DNA of 64,000 bases, taken from NCBI GenBank assembly GCA_037013495.1, contig CM072802.1, positions 43,562,501 to 43,626,500 on the forward strand, in the 5' to 3' direction. The notes below the pieces were generated by a model that worked only from the letters and a program-made list of their open reading frames with translations, did no database searches and was not told the DNA's origin. A program made the position numbers and the translations under genes. The DNA is from Hippophae tibetana (taxonomy: Eukaryota > Streptophyta > Magnoliopsida > Rosales > Elaeagnaceae). This document shows positions 12,001 through 22,974 of this stretch, piece by piece (positions within the stretch are counted from its first letter, which is position 1; each line of letters opens with the position of its first letter).

Positions 12001-15000
12001 AAACCGTAAATTGACTTGCTCAGCTTGCAAGCCCAATTCTCTCGTCCTAGAACTTTGAAGTCATTGGGTTGAGACATGTAGATCTCTTCGTTCAAAGTAC
12101 CATGGAGAAAAGTTGTTTTGACATCGAGTTGAGCTAACTCGAGATCAAACTGTGCTACCAAAGCCAACATAATTCTAATAGAAGAATGTTTAACAATAGC
12201 CGAGAATACCTCATTGTAGTCTATTCCTTTTTTTCTGAGTATATCCTTTTGCTACCAGTCTTGCTTTGTATCTGATGTTGTCTTTACCAGGAACACCTTC
12301 CTTCTTGACATAGACCCATTTGTAACCAATAGTTTTCTTTTCTTTGGGAAGTTGAACCAACTCCCAAGTCTGATTATGATGTAGAGACTTCATCTCTTCA
12401 TCCATTGTCATCTTTCACTTCATACTATCAACTCTTTGCACGACTTCTCTATAAGTGCATGGGACATCATCATCAATTACTGGAAGTGCGAATACTACCA
12501 TGTCTGTATATCTGGTAGGCTTCCTAATCTCCCTTCTCGGTCGAGTAGTGGCAATAGATTCTGGCTGTTGATTAATCGGTGGTGATGGTTAGAGAACCTC
12601 CACCTCAAATGAGATCTCTTCTTGATCATCAATTTCATCTTCACCACGATCGGTAATCGATGCAATCTTTTCTGGATCTTCCAGAGTCTCAAGCATCACC
12701 TTAGAAAGAGTATTTGGACTTTCATTCTCTTTCTCTGAATTTGTCTGTCTCAACATAACAGACTCGTCGAATGTGTTGGCTTAAGATGATCTTCTTAGAT
12801 TCACCACACTAAAGTCGAAATCCTTTAACTTCTTTCTTAAAACCCAAGAAAATAGCTTTCTTTGCTCTAGGATCCAGTTTGGATTCACTAACATGAAAAT
12901 ATGCAGGACATCCAAATATTCGCAATGAATCATAATCAGTAGCAGGTTGTCCAGACCATACCTCTTTAGGATTTTTCCCATCTAATGCAGTTGCAGGAAG
13001 TCCGTTGACTATATGAGTTGTAGGAAGTCCGTTGACTATATGAGTTGCATATGACAAAGCCTCAGCCTAAAATATCTTGCTCAATTTGGATTGAGATAGC
13101 ATACATCGAACTTTCTCAACCAAAGTACGATTCATTCGTTCTGTAACTCCATTCTACTGTGGTGTACGAGGAACAGAAAAATGTCTGATTATCCCTTCAT
13201 CTTGACAAACTTTGAAGAGGGGATCTGATTTGTACTCGCCACCATTATCAAATCTGAGTCTCTTAATTTTCCTGCCTGTCTGAGTCTCGATAATTTTCTT
13301 CCATTTAAGAAAGATATCCAGAACTTCATCTTTGTGACTCATGGTGTATATCCAAACATATCTAGAGAAATCATCAATAAAAGTCAAAAACTAGCGTTTA
13401 CCTCCAAGTGAAGCATTCATTGAAGGTCCCCAAACATCCGTGTGAATATAATCAAGAGATCCCTTAGTACGATGAATGGCAGTGCCAAACTTAACTCTTG
13501 TTTGTTTTCCCATTACACAATGCTCGTAGAAATCAAACTTTTCAGTCCTGACACCTTTCAAAAGACCTTGCTTCATTAAGCCTTGGAAAGCCTTTTCACC
13601 GACATGCCCTAAGCGCATGTGTCACAAGCGGGAAGAATCATTTGTCTTTTCTTCAGAACTACTTGAGACAACTGCTCTTCCTGTAACTGTACTCTCATCT
13701 AGGAAATACAAGTTCGCTTTCCGAGTACCCTTCATCGCTACAAATGCACCTCGTACAACTTTCAAGACTCTATTTTCCAATGTTATCTTGTAACCATCAG
13801 AATCTAGAACACCTAAAGAAATAAGGTTTTCTTTAGGTCAGGAATATACCTTACATTTGTAAGTCGTCTGATTGTACCATCGTGCATCTTTAGTCGTACT
13901 GTTTCGATCCCTTTTGTCTAACAGACATTGTCATTGCCCATAAGCACAACTCCTCCATCGAGCTCCTCAAAACTCGAAAATCAATGTCTGCTTGGACACA
14001 TATGATAAGAACATTCAGAATCAAGGATCCACTTATCTGAGTAGGTTTCTAATGATGAAACAGAAAAAGGTTGATTCTTTATCTTCATCGGACTTCTGTG
14101 CAACATTTGCATTTGACTTGTCCTTGTTTGGACAATCTTTCTTCCAGTGCCCTTTCTGGTGACAATAGGCACACTCGTCCTTCGTAGGACGTCTTTTGGA
14201 TGACTCTCCTCTAGACTTTGATCTGGATTGCCCCTATTATTTGATTCGCCAGATTTTTTGTTGTTAGTCCTACCTCTGGTTGCCATCAATGCTTCTGATA
14301 TTGAGTCTCTGTGATCATGTTGATCCTTCTTCCGGTACTCGTTATTTACCAAAGCATTTGAAGCATCTACGAACTTAACCTTATCCTTTCCATATAACAA
14401 GGTTGTGGTTAAATGCTCATAGCTCTCAGGTAATGAATTCAGCAACAACAAAGCTTTATCTTCATCGATAATTTCAACATCTAAATTTTGTAGATCGGTC
14501 ATAATTTTATTGAAATTATCTAAGTGTTCAATCATAGGAGTACCTTTCTTGTATTGGAAACAGAAAAGTTTCTTCTTCAAGTAGAGTCTGTTCTCAATAC
14601 TTTTTGTCATGTACTTGTCCTCTAGTTTCTTCCAGATAACTGCAGCTACATTCTCTTTCATGACAAAGTACTTCTGATCTTTTCCTAAGCATAGTTGAAT
14701 TGTGCCACAAGCTTGTCGGTTGACATAATTCCAATCTTCATTTGAATAATCTTCTGGCCTGGTCTCCAAGGCTATATTAGATCCTTCTCGGAATAATAGA
14801 TCTAAAACTTCACTTTGTCACATGCCAAAGTTATTGGTGCCGTCGAATTTTTCCACCTCAAACTTTGCGTTGGACAACATAGTTCTTCGAGTAGAACAAC
14901 TTGGTTTTCCATAAATTCTAAGGTCAGCTTGTTCACCTTCTTCGATCTCTTTTTTATCAGCCATAAGTACAAACGGATAACAGAAATTTTGCACTTACAA

Positions 15001-17869
15001 CTTAAAAGAGTGTTTTTCCAAATTTTATACCTTATTTGAAAAAATAGAGTCTGTGGTTGAATCCAAAATGGTCCAATTAAATAGGAATAGGTCTGACTCA
15101 GCTGAAAACGGATGAAAACCAAACTACTTTGACAACTTCTGGCGGCGATTCTGACTTCCGATTTAAACGATTCTTTCACCGTTGTGTTCGTCTCGTCGAG
15201 AGCTTCAATTTGATATATAATACTGCTATATTTGGCTTTGATACTAATTTGTTGTGAGCAAAAGCGATAAATGACGGCATATGAATATATCAAAGCGGTA
15301 AAAGGACACACAAAATTTACTTGGTTCGGCAATTTGCTTAGGTTCACGGGAAGCACCAGATATTATTTGAATCGAGTAGGAAATATACAGAATACAGATA
15401 CAGATATCCTCATGAATAATATCTCTCAAGTGTTTCCTCAAACTCACTAAGTATTTTCTCTCTTTAAGTTTGCATATGCTCTCTCTGATTTTTTTTTATT
15501 TTTGTCTTGTTTTTCAATGCATGAACTCCTCCCTATTTATAGATGAAGCAAAACTCTTTTTTCCTAAATTGTGTCATAATTTAAGTCTTAAATTAGGTCA
15601 CTAATTTCCTTAAATTATGTCACTAATTTCTCTAAATTATGTCACTAATTTGTTACTTTTAGAGCCAATATTCAACACTAACATAGTTGGAGCGATCAGG
15701 GCTGACAATGGAAAAGACAGTGGCTTACTGTCCTAGGCTGATGTAGTGTCTATAGGGTGTTAGAATATCTTCGATGACTTATTGTGGTATCCACGATCTG
15801 GATTTGACTCAACATGTCTTCTTGATCACCAGGTCGCTTAACACATTGTCTCAAGTGAGGTGGTTCATGGTAGGTGGTGTCTAACAGGTTGCTCAACACG
15901 TAGGCTAAGGCAGATCGTTTATCCGAACATCTCTATATACTGAATTTATTTATTTCGGCCCCCGTGACATGGTTAGCAATAATTCAGGGGGAAATTCTGG
16001 TCTTGCTTGTCTGGAACTGTTTTTGTTTGCTTTCGTGTTTAGATTTATGGTGGTCTACTTTTAACTGGTGAAATATTTACTATAGAAATAGTGAACAATT
16101 TAAGAGGCACACAAGTGGATTCGCAGATTGACAATTGGAATAACCGTTTCATATGTCAGACTGAGATTGTTTTATATATGGTTTTTCTATGTGTTGGCAC
16201 TCTTGTTATGGTAGTTCTCTTTGAAAATTTTCTGCTTTAATAGAATAAAGTATTAAATGTCGTTTGTAAATTGAGTTTAGTGCTGGCTGGGAGCCATAAG
16301 GCTATTCCATTGCCGCCTCGGTTTATTATTTTGGTATAGCAGTAGGGAGTGATTGCAAAGAGCTTTGGGGTGCTCTGATAGTGAATGAATGTTAAGGTAG
16401 AAATTTTTAGTTGGAGAAATGCTATTTTCTTTTCATTTTTTCTTTTTAATTTTGACCCTTACTTAAGTATCCATAGCACATGATACAATGGCAATGATAA
16501 AGGAAGCTGGAAAGTATTGCAGCTTTATTCTTGTCTGTGGAATCCTCTTCCTTTTGCTTGTTCGGAAGTTAATTGGTTCTTTTATATCCTTATTTTAATG
16601 GATTGGAGACGATCAGTAACTAGTTCTAAAAGAATGACGAGTTGCCCTCAGAGTTCGTTTATTCATATACTGATAAAGAACATTAGACATGTGTTCCTAC
16701 GCTGTCATTTTAAACCAATTTAAGTCTAACTGGAAGTTTTAGGCTCTTTGAAGTTGCTCATTTTTAACCCTGTAAAGTTATGTACTGACTCTTAAGGGTG
16801 AAACTATATGTACCACGTGGTGGTGACTGGATGTCTGATCTGTGTATTGCTTGCTTGGACTGTCAGTTCTTATTACCACCTTTTCTTTTGCATGGCTCTC
16901 ATATCGTATTTGTTTTGCATTCAGCATTTACAATAACATATGTTGTCCAAGTAAATTACCCACGGGAGCAGATTTTTATTGTTTCAAAAAAAACATTGAA
17001 CCAAAATGGGAGGATCCCGTTTGTGCTAATGGAGGAAAATGGACTATGACTTTTCCTAAAGTAAAATCAGACACATGCTGGCTTTACACGGTATGCTATG
17101 AAGTGGATTTGTTAGATGAAATATTAAATCATGAAACACGTGGCATCTGAATATCTTTTCTTTGTACTAGTTGCTGGCAATGATTGGAGAGCAGTTTGAA
17201 CATGGAGATGATATTTGTGGTGCAGTTGTCAACGTCAGACTTAAGCATGAAAGAATATCTATCTGGACCAAGAATGCATCAAATAAAGCTGCTCAGGTAA
17301 ATCCTTGATTTAGTCACAAGCTTCTTGAATGCCTTTCTCAAATGAGAGTGAACTACCAGATAGCTAAATCAATTGATGCACATATTTTTTTATGCAACTA
17401 GATAGTGAAAGACGTGAATAAAACAGACGAAATAACTTTTATGGGTACCAATAAGGAATATGTTTGGACTGAAAAATTTGATTTTTTTCCCCTTCTCTTA
17501 ATTTAAGTTACTTCACAGCCAGATTCCATCCCTTTTTACTTAGAAGAGGAGGTACTACTCTATGTAGATGAAACATTTTAATTTATTTCAAGTATCTGAA
17601 TTATATTATGATCATTCAAGTTGTAGAATTATGATGCACACTTTGTTGATGCAGATAAGAATTGGGAAACAATGGAAGGAATTTGTTGATTACAATGAAA
17701 GTATAGGGTTTATATTTCATGTAAGGATTTTGATTTTGGTTTCATGTACATTTGCAGTTTGTGCTTCATGCTTGCAAATTGATTCAGACCAATTTTTTTT
17801 TTTTTTTTGGGATTTCAGGAAGATTCAATAAGACTTGAAAGGAGTGCCAAGGATAAGTACACAATATGA
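9036..17869 (+). CDS. eIF4E: Eukaryotic translation initiation factor 4E (cap-binding), five exons
   Basis: eIF4E binds the mRNA 5' cap and, with eIF4G, recruits ribosomes in the cytoplasm. Exons are 9036-9334, 16925-17090, 17171-17296, 17655-17720 and 17819-17869. All introns are GT-AG and the exons join to 235 aa, the usual length. After an acidic, variable N-terminus come YPWTFWFDN (residues 65-73), the cap-stacking Trp82 and Trp128 with Glu129 (PKWED), Trp187 (SIWTKN), Trp99 at the eIF4G face (EDFW), and the cysteine pair Cys133/Cys171. The exon pattern is the standard plant one. Exon 1 ends two bases into a codon and exon 2 supplies one base, giving FWGIYNN. Two adjacent ATGs (9036 and 9039) could both start it. 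Oddities are ICCPSK where relatives usually have IHHPSK, and IRIGKQW for VSIGKQW. Intron 1 is about 7.6 kb because of a Copia insertion. In several crops eIF4E alleles decide susceptibility to potyviruses; nothing here tests that. Confidence 0.97.
9335..10028 (+). other. eIF4E intron 1, part before the Copia insertion
   Basis: This starts at the donor ggtatcc after exon 1. Apparent reading frames here (for example 9612-9932) have no recognisable similarity. The original intron resumes at 15683. Confidence 0.85.
10034..10493 (-). repeat. Copia LTR (left, 3' LTR)
   Basis: 460 bp, beginning TGTTGTGTGCGG and ending CAATATTCAACA on the plus strand. Its last part holds several short tandem repeats built on taaattatgtcactaattt, one more than in the partner LTR. 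Confidence 0.95.
11648..11980. mobile_element. hAT-like MITE, copy 2, nested in the Copia element
   Basis: A 333-bp element of the same family as 509-834, starting taggggtgttcataaaccgg and ending ggacaccccta. The 8-bp target duplication attgtcgc (11640-11647) and atggtcgc (11981-11988) matches at 7 of 8 bases. Because it sits inside the Copia coding region, it must be younger than that insertion. Confidence 0.92.
15250..15677 (-). repeat. Copia LTR (right, 5' LTR)
   Basis: 428 bp, TGTTGTGAGC...CAACA, followed by the target duplication CTAAC. The primer-binding region, tagtatcaaagcc on the minus strand, lies next to it at about 15234-15247, as expected for a minus-strand element. Confidence 0.95.
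15683..16924 (+). other. eIF4E intron 1, part after the Copia insertion
   Basis: Ordinary intron sequence, richer in G and T than the flanks and ending tttgcattcag before exon 2. I see no separate gene here. Confidence 0.8.
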
Positions 17870-18104
17870 TATGTAAAGTGTACTATCAGTGACCATGCCA
17901 GGACTCCTTAATCGTTAACGATGTACTACTGCATTCCATGACCTGCTTTTTAATTACCGTTTTTTCGTCTCTAGTTAAACTTGACGATAGTTTGTATAAA
18001 TAAGCAATTGCGCTTTTCCCTATCGTCTATTGCAGCTTTTTGCTGACAAATTAAGGGTTCCTTTGTAAACGAGATTTATTTACAAGTTATACTTTATTGT
18101 GTTG
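17870..18104 (+). other. eIF4E 3' untranslated and downstream region
   Basis: Sequence after the eIF4E stop codon. A T-rich stretch and tgtataaataag near 17991-18003 could belong to the polyadenylation region, but the site cannot be fixed without transcripts. The GTE-related duplication begins about 18105. Confidence 0.5.
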
Positions 18105-21100
18105 GAATGAAAAAACTGATAGCATATAATGTCAATTTACTTTATGCTTTCGAGTTCTCCCGACTGCTATTAGACTGTTGAATGCGTACTGCAAATTTTA
18201 TTCGGAACAACCACCTGCATCGCACATCAACTTTTCTTTTGCCTTTATATGCAGTGTATAAGGACAATATAGAGGAAACAACAAAAGTAAATCGAGAAGA
18301 AACAAGTTGTGCTCCTTGAAAAACACTTTTATTGTTCGATGTAAAACAATTAAGCATCATGAAAGAGGTTAAAACAGAAAATGAAAAGCAATACATGATC
18401 AGGACAATGCATTTGATATAAATCAAACAACACAAGGAACCAATCAACAAATTAACCAAGCATTCAAGAAAAAGAAAAAAAATCCTTCTCAAAATCTTTA
18501 TCCATTAAAGCTTGAAATACCTACTGGAAGAGGGCATACCTTAGTACAATAAACTACATAAAACATTTTCTTCTTTTTAGTATGATTCAGATAACCACTT
18601 AATTAGGTAAAACCTAACCAGTGTTTTAGACAGATCTTATACTAGAAGAGAATGGGAAAATTACAAAAGGGTACAATTGTTCTACATACTGAATCTTCTT
18701 CATCTCCAATAGAATTTCAAGAGCAAAAAATTTACACATTAAGAAAGCTACTGTTCTAAAAAAGGTCGGCAGCTAAGGTTCTAGTGTGATGATCCAAATT
18801 TAAAAACAAAAAAAATAAAAAAAAGTTAAAAGCTGAAAAGGTAACATAATACCCAACGTATGTACATCGAACATACAAGGTATATCTACATTAAAATGGG
18901 CAACCAGCAAAATACCAAAAGAAAGGAATCAGAAAAATCAAGGAGCAGTGCCAACAAAGTTACTTGAATTGTACTCATTCACAACAAACTTTAGAAGAGA
19001 AATTAAGTAACTCTCAGAAATGCATTGGCAGATCATATGCTAGAAGCCTAGCAGATATTAAGTCTTACAAAAGTACAATAACCAAGAGAAAAAAAGATAA
19101 TGTGTGTTTTGATAGATTTTTTCAGTTCAATGTTTCAATGACACTGGGAATGTTTATTATTATATTTTCACCATCTACAGCAATGGAAACTACTGAAGAC
19201 AGCCCAAGATCCAACATTCTTTAAAAGTTCAATGCATTAGTTTCACCTCAGTCATCCATCACGGCATCACATGATTCACATCTACCCGACAACATCATTC
19301 AACATTATTTCTGCTAAGGAACACTATTAATATTATATAACCAAGGTTAAATTCCTAAACAACCATATATGCCAACATTTTATCAGAAAGGGAGTCACTT
19401 CTAATCACAAACATTATTCAAAATGAAAGGATAGGAAGGATAATAAACTATATACAAAATTTTATAATTGCCAAATAACAAATCTAGTGAATGTCATTAA
19501 GAAAAAAATACTACAAGCGATGCGAATTATTTTACTAAATAAGAGGGAATTAAGTTTAAATGACCTTCACGCTGTATCCTCTCCAGTCTTTCCTTGTCCT
19601 TCTGCAATGTCACTGGATCACTTATCTCCCTGCATATACATAGAAATAAGTCATAAGCTTCTCGAAACACAACCTCCAAATAACATTAAGTATCTTGGAA
19701 AAATCCAATTCATCATCTTCAAGAAGTCTTACATGATCAAGGTGTGTTTTATGTTGTGCTTTCAGTATAGTGTCAGCAAATTAGATTTTAGCATTGCAGC
19801 TAGGAGAGCCCTCTTAGGTGACAATTGCACATCGACAATTGGAGCACTCCATCCTTAAATAATACATAAACTAGGAAAATAAATCACTGCAAATGAACAG
19901 AGATTATACCAAATGTTCAGCAAGGCACAGAGGTGGATCAACTAACCTTCTACAGAAGCAGCACCTATGACTGGAATTATAAGTTGGAAACTGAGCCATA
20001 TGCTTTCATTATCCAGAGCACTCACTGCCCCTTCAACACCATGCTAATAATAAGACCAAGAAATAAGAGGTAATAATACCACATACATATAGGAAGATCT
20101 ACTCACCATCAGAATCTGGATCTGACTCTAATTTGCTTAGCTGGGATGTTGGCTTGGTTTTTGCTTGACGATCCATCCCAGGTGGGATTTTAGCTTCACA
20201 ATCCTACATTAACAAGCAACCCTTCAAGGTTGCATTGCTGAGCATAAAAACTTCTAGCAGTAACAAGAAGATCGCTGCTGAGTCTACTTCCAGACGTACC
20301 AGCCTAAATATATCAGCAATATGAGCATGATTGTCACTTCCTGAAGATCTTTCAGAAGATATATCTAGACAAAAAGACAACTATTAATGAGACAATTAAG
20401 TAGAACGAAAAAGACAAAGAGAAAGGACCAACTATCCACTTGATGCGTCCCTGGGAAGGCTACAACAGCAATTGATTATGCTGCATTTACCACATTTACT
20501 TGAAAATAGCAGTCTTACATGATCAACTCATAATAACAGTGCCACAGGGTTGTTTGATATTACTTTCAGTGCCCACATGTCACATGGCCAATCAGCAATG
20601 CAAATAGCCAACAAGCAAAAACAAAAATCTGTTAGTTCATACCTTTATCATAGTCTTGTGACACTTTAATCTTGCAGTGCTTGAATGATTTTAAGTGCTC
20701 CACCTATAACAGAAACATATAAATAAAGAAGCTTAATGTTTATACAATTTTCTTCAAGCAAAATAGATGGTTCAATGAATAATTTCTATGAAGGAAAAAT
20801 AGTTGCAATAAGGAAAACAGAAACAAGCTAACATAATGCAATAAATTTGACTTCATAGTAGGAAAGCATTTGAAGCATTTCATTTCTATAAGATAATTTC
20901 CAGACCCCATAAACATGAAATCATATATTTCATGAAGACAACTTACTTCAGAATGAAATGCTCTCTTCAAAGACCATCTTGTGGCCTCTTCAAATGATAT
21001 GATCCTTTAGGCATTAAACTATTATTATATGATAACTATGTGGAATATCTATAACTTTCTTTGCCTTCCCACTTGAATCTTTTTCAGGTCCAGCCATCGA

Positions 21101-21278
21101 GCGACACTTTTCTTTGAAAATTTTCCATCTCAACTCAAAGATATGGTTTAATTGCTCTGCCATTTTATGCAATGTATTGGCAGGAGGATTATATAGCATG
21201 GCATTAGAAAAGGTCAATGTAACATCTGAAGCAAATTCTTTGATGCTAGAATACATATTTTTTTCAGCTTGAATTTTA
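18105..21278 (-). pseudogene. Broken duplicate of the GTE bromodomain gene at 58631-62072
   Basis: This is closely similar (about 90-95 percent by eye) and in the same orientation to about 58320-61705. It retains counterparts of the intact gene's exons 8 to 2 (near 19566-19632, 19735-19856, 19947-20030, 20100-20203, 20310-20368, 20437-20571 and 20642-20702) and the 3' part of exon 1 (20947 to about 21278). That part begins inside the bromodomain at the MYSSIKEFASD region. Exons 9 and 10 are absent; their place is a gap near 18240-18260. The bromodomain start and the gene's 5' end are missing. The exon-3 donor has changed from GT to GA (20435-20436), and a small deletion in the exon-1 part shifts the frame (ending YHIIIV). 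No promoter came with it. It is a dead segmental copy, tail-to-tail with eIF4E. Confidence 0.93.
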
Positions 21279-21403
21279 TTGCATATTGTTTTGATCTCAT
21301 TTATTTCAATTGTTCACTCACTGACTGTATGTAATTCATTACATAGTAAAAGTTATATTTATGAAATGGGTTACATGGAATTTTTAATTAGATTATAATT
21401 CAG

Positions 21404-21891
21404 CATAGGCAGTAGAGTTGCAATTCTGGGTATGGCTCTATAGCTCAACAATGCATAGAAGCTGCGAGAATGCTACGAACACAAGACATATATATGTGTT
21501 GCAGTAGCAGATGCACGATTTTGCAAACCTCTGGATATAAAACTCATCAAGCAATAGGCCAAAGAGCATGAAATTCTAATTACGATGGAAGAAGGTTCCA
21601 TAGGAGGCTTTGGATCTTATGTGTCACAGTTCCTAAGCCTAAGTGGAATTTTGGATGGAAACTTAAAGGTAAGACAAAATTTTCATACTACTACTGGCAT
21701 TCTTATTCTTTTAGCCTTCTGACCTAATAGAGCATCATTTGCAGGTAAGATCAATGGTGCTTCCTGATAGATACATTGATCATGGATCACCTAAGGATCA
21801 AATTAAAGAAGCTGGGCTCAGTTCAAGACATACTTCTGCAACAGTCTTATCTCTATTAGGAAAGAAAACACAAGCTCCTCTATTCAAGTGA
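21404..21891 (+). pseudogene. 3' fragment of a 1-deoxy-D-xylulose-5-phosphate synthase (DXS) gene
   Basis: DXS makes the first product of the plastid MEP isoprenoid pathway. Two exon pieces remain. The first, about 21404-21668, has [39 protein letters not shown] and [10 protein letters not shown]. The second, 21745-21891, has [12 protein letters not shown], then QIKEAGLSS and [11 protein letters not shown] before a stop. They are separated by a 76-bp GT-AG intron (21669-21744), so this copy came from genomic DNA and not from mRNA. Together they are the last 130 or so residues of a protein of about 700. One base is missing between VAIL and GYGS, and a TAG stands before AKEHEIL. The wording resembles the DXS3-like clade from memory. 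No upstream exons are visible, so it cannot work as a gene. Confidence 0.9.
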
Positions 21892-22974
21892 GCACAGAAT
21901 GAAATAAGTTCTTGTCTTAGAAGCTGTAAATACCATCGAGATATTGAGAGGGAATTTTGTGCTTACTGGGTTGAAAAATGCCAAATGGTTTAAATCGACA
22001 GCTCAAGTACATTATGCCACTATCCCGAAAAAAATGTCATATATTTGCAACTAAATATAGCATCCTTCCTATAAAGATCAGCTTCAAGCATAAAACAGAA
22101 ATTAGGTATTTTACAAATTAAATTCACATATTAATAAAATTTAAATCAGAACCATAGAACATTTATTTTGTGTTTTATTTATGGGTTGCTTGAACAGGTG
22201 GAAAGAAGGTAAAATGTTTCCCAGAGTACTATGAATTATATAATCAATTATAACTGATAGCAAGATTGCACATATCAATTGGGGTTTTTACCTGTCTAGG
22301 TGCTGATTCCTGAGAAGAACCACTATATTGACCAATGCATCTGTTGATAAATAAATTATAGAAGATCAGAAGCTGTGATTATGTAGAAATAGTGAATTAT
22401 TCAGTTACAGACGTCAATAATGGATTAAAAATCTCTACCTTTCTTAGAATGAATTTGGTCATCAATTCCACGCAAGTAATAAATAGAGCACACCAAGTTG
22501 AAAATTCACAAGCATCCATAAGTTCGTAGCATAACGATTTACCTCCATAATACAGTAACTTATAAGCTTTACTGGTGAGAAATGTTTCTGATAATCTTTC
22601 CCATTATTTACATCCACCTTCATAATATTTGCTATAATATCATGTCATCAGTCATTTTTTTAATTGAAAACATTGCTCTAACCATCCAGAAAAAGCATAT
22701 GGCACCATGAATGAACCCCCACTCCCACTCACTCTCTAATTCTTTTACGTGCAAAATCTCATATTTAGATTAACAAAGATTACCCCAAGAACAAATTAAA
22801 GAATCAGGAAGCTCCTTTAACCATATCTCTGCAGCTTCTATTGCAGAAGCTGAGAGACACTGTTCTGCAGATAGCATTTTGCAAATTAGTGACCAAACAA
22901 TTGGGTAATCAATTGTGAGTAAAGTCTGCTGCCATCTTAACCAAAGCCCACAAAATAGACATTAGATATTGGAA
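21892..22974. other. Intergenic DNA between the DXS fragment and the PPR gene
   Basis: No gene recognised. The last part, up to 22974, should include the 3' untranslated region of the minus-strand PPR gene. Confidence 0.5.

Larger units (their letters stand above)
10034..15677 (-). mobile_element. Ty1/Copia retrotransposon (Tork/Tnt1-like), antisense inside eIF4E intron 1
   Basis: A full-length fossil copy of 5.6 kb. LTRs lie at 10034-10493 and 15250-15677 (TGTTG...CAACA), and a perfect 5-bp target duplication CTAAC lies at 10029-10033 and 15678-15682. On the minus strand the parts come in Copia order. A primer site next to the right LTR is followed by gag (about 13980-14770, with a zinc-knuckle region), integrase (about 12800-13620), reverse transcriptase (about 10890-12410, with [11 protein letters not shown]) and RNase H (about 10650-10950, [18 protein letters not shown]). 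It is broken in roughly ten or more places and carries a nested MITE at 11648-11980. By eye its LTRs differ at about 13-15 percent of positions, which at usual plant rates means an insertion of the order of 5-10 million years ago. Confidence 0.97.

Noticed and set aside
17568-17831. 87-codon frame containing eIF4E exon 4
   Set aside because: It is exon 4 with flanking intron sequence, not a separate gene.
18142-18492. Minus-strand 116-codon frame
   Set aside because: Lies in intron-like or downstream sequence of the duplicated GTE segment, and the corresponding part of the intact copy is not coding.
21404-21891. Functional DXS gene
   Set aside because: Only the last exons are present, with an in-frame stop and a one-base loss.
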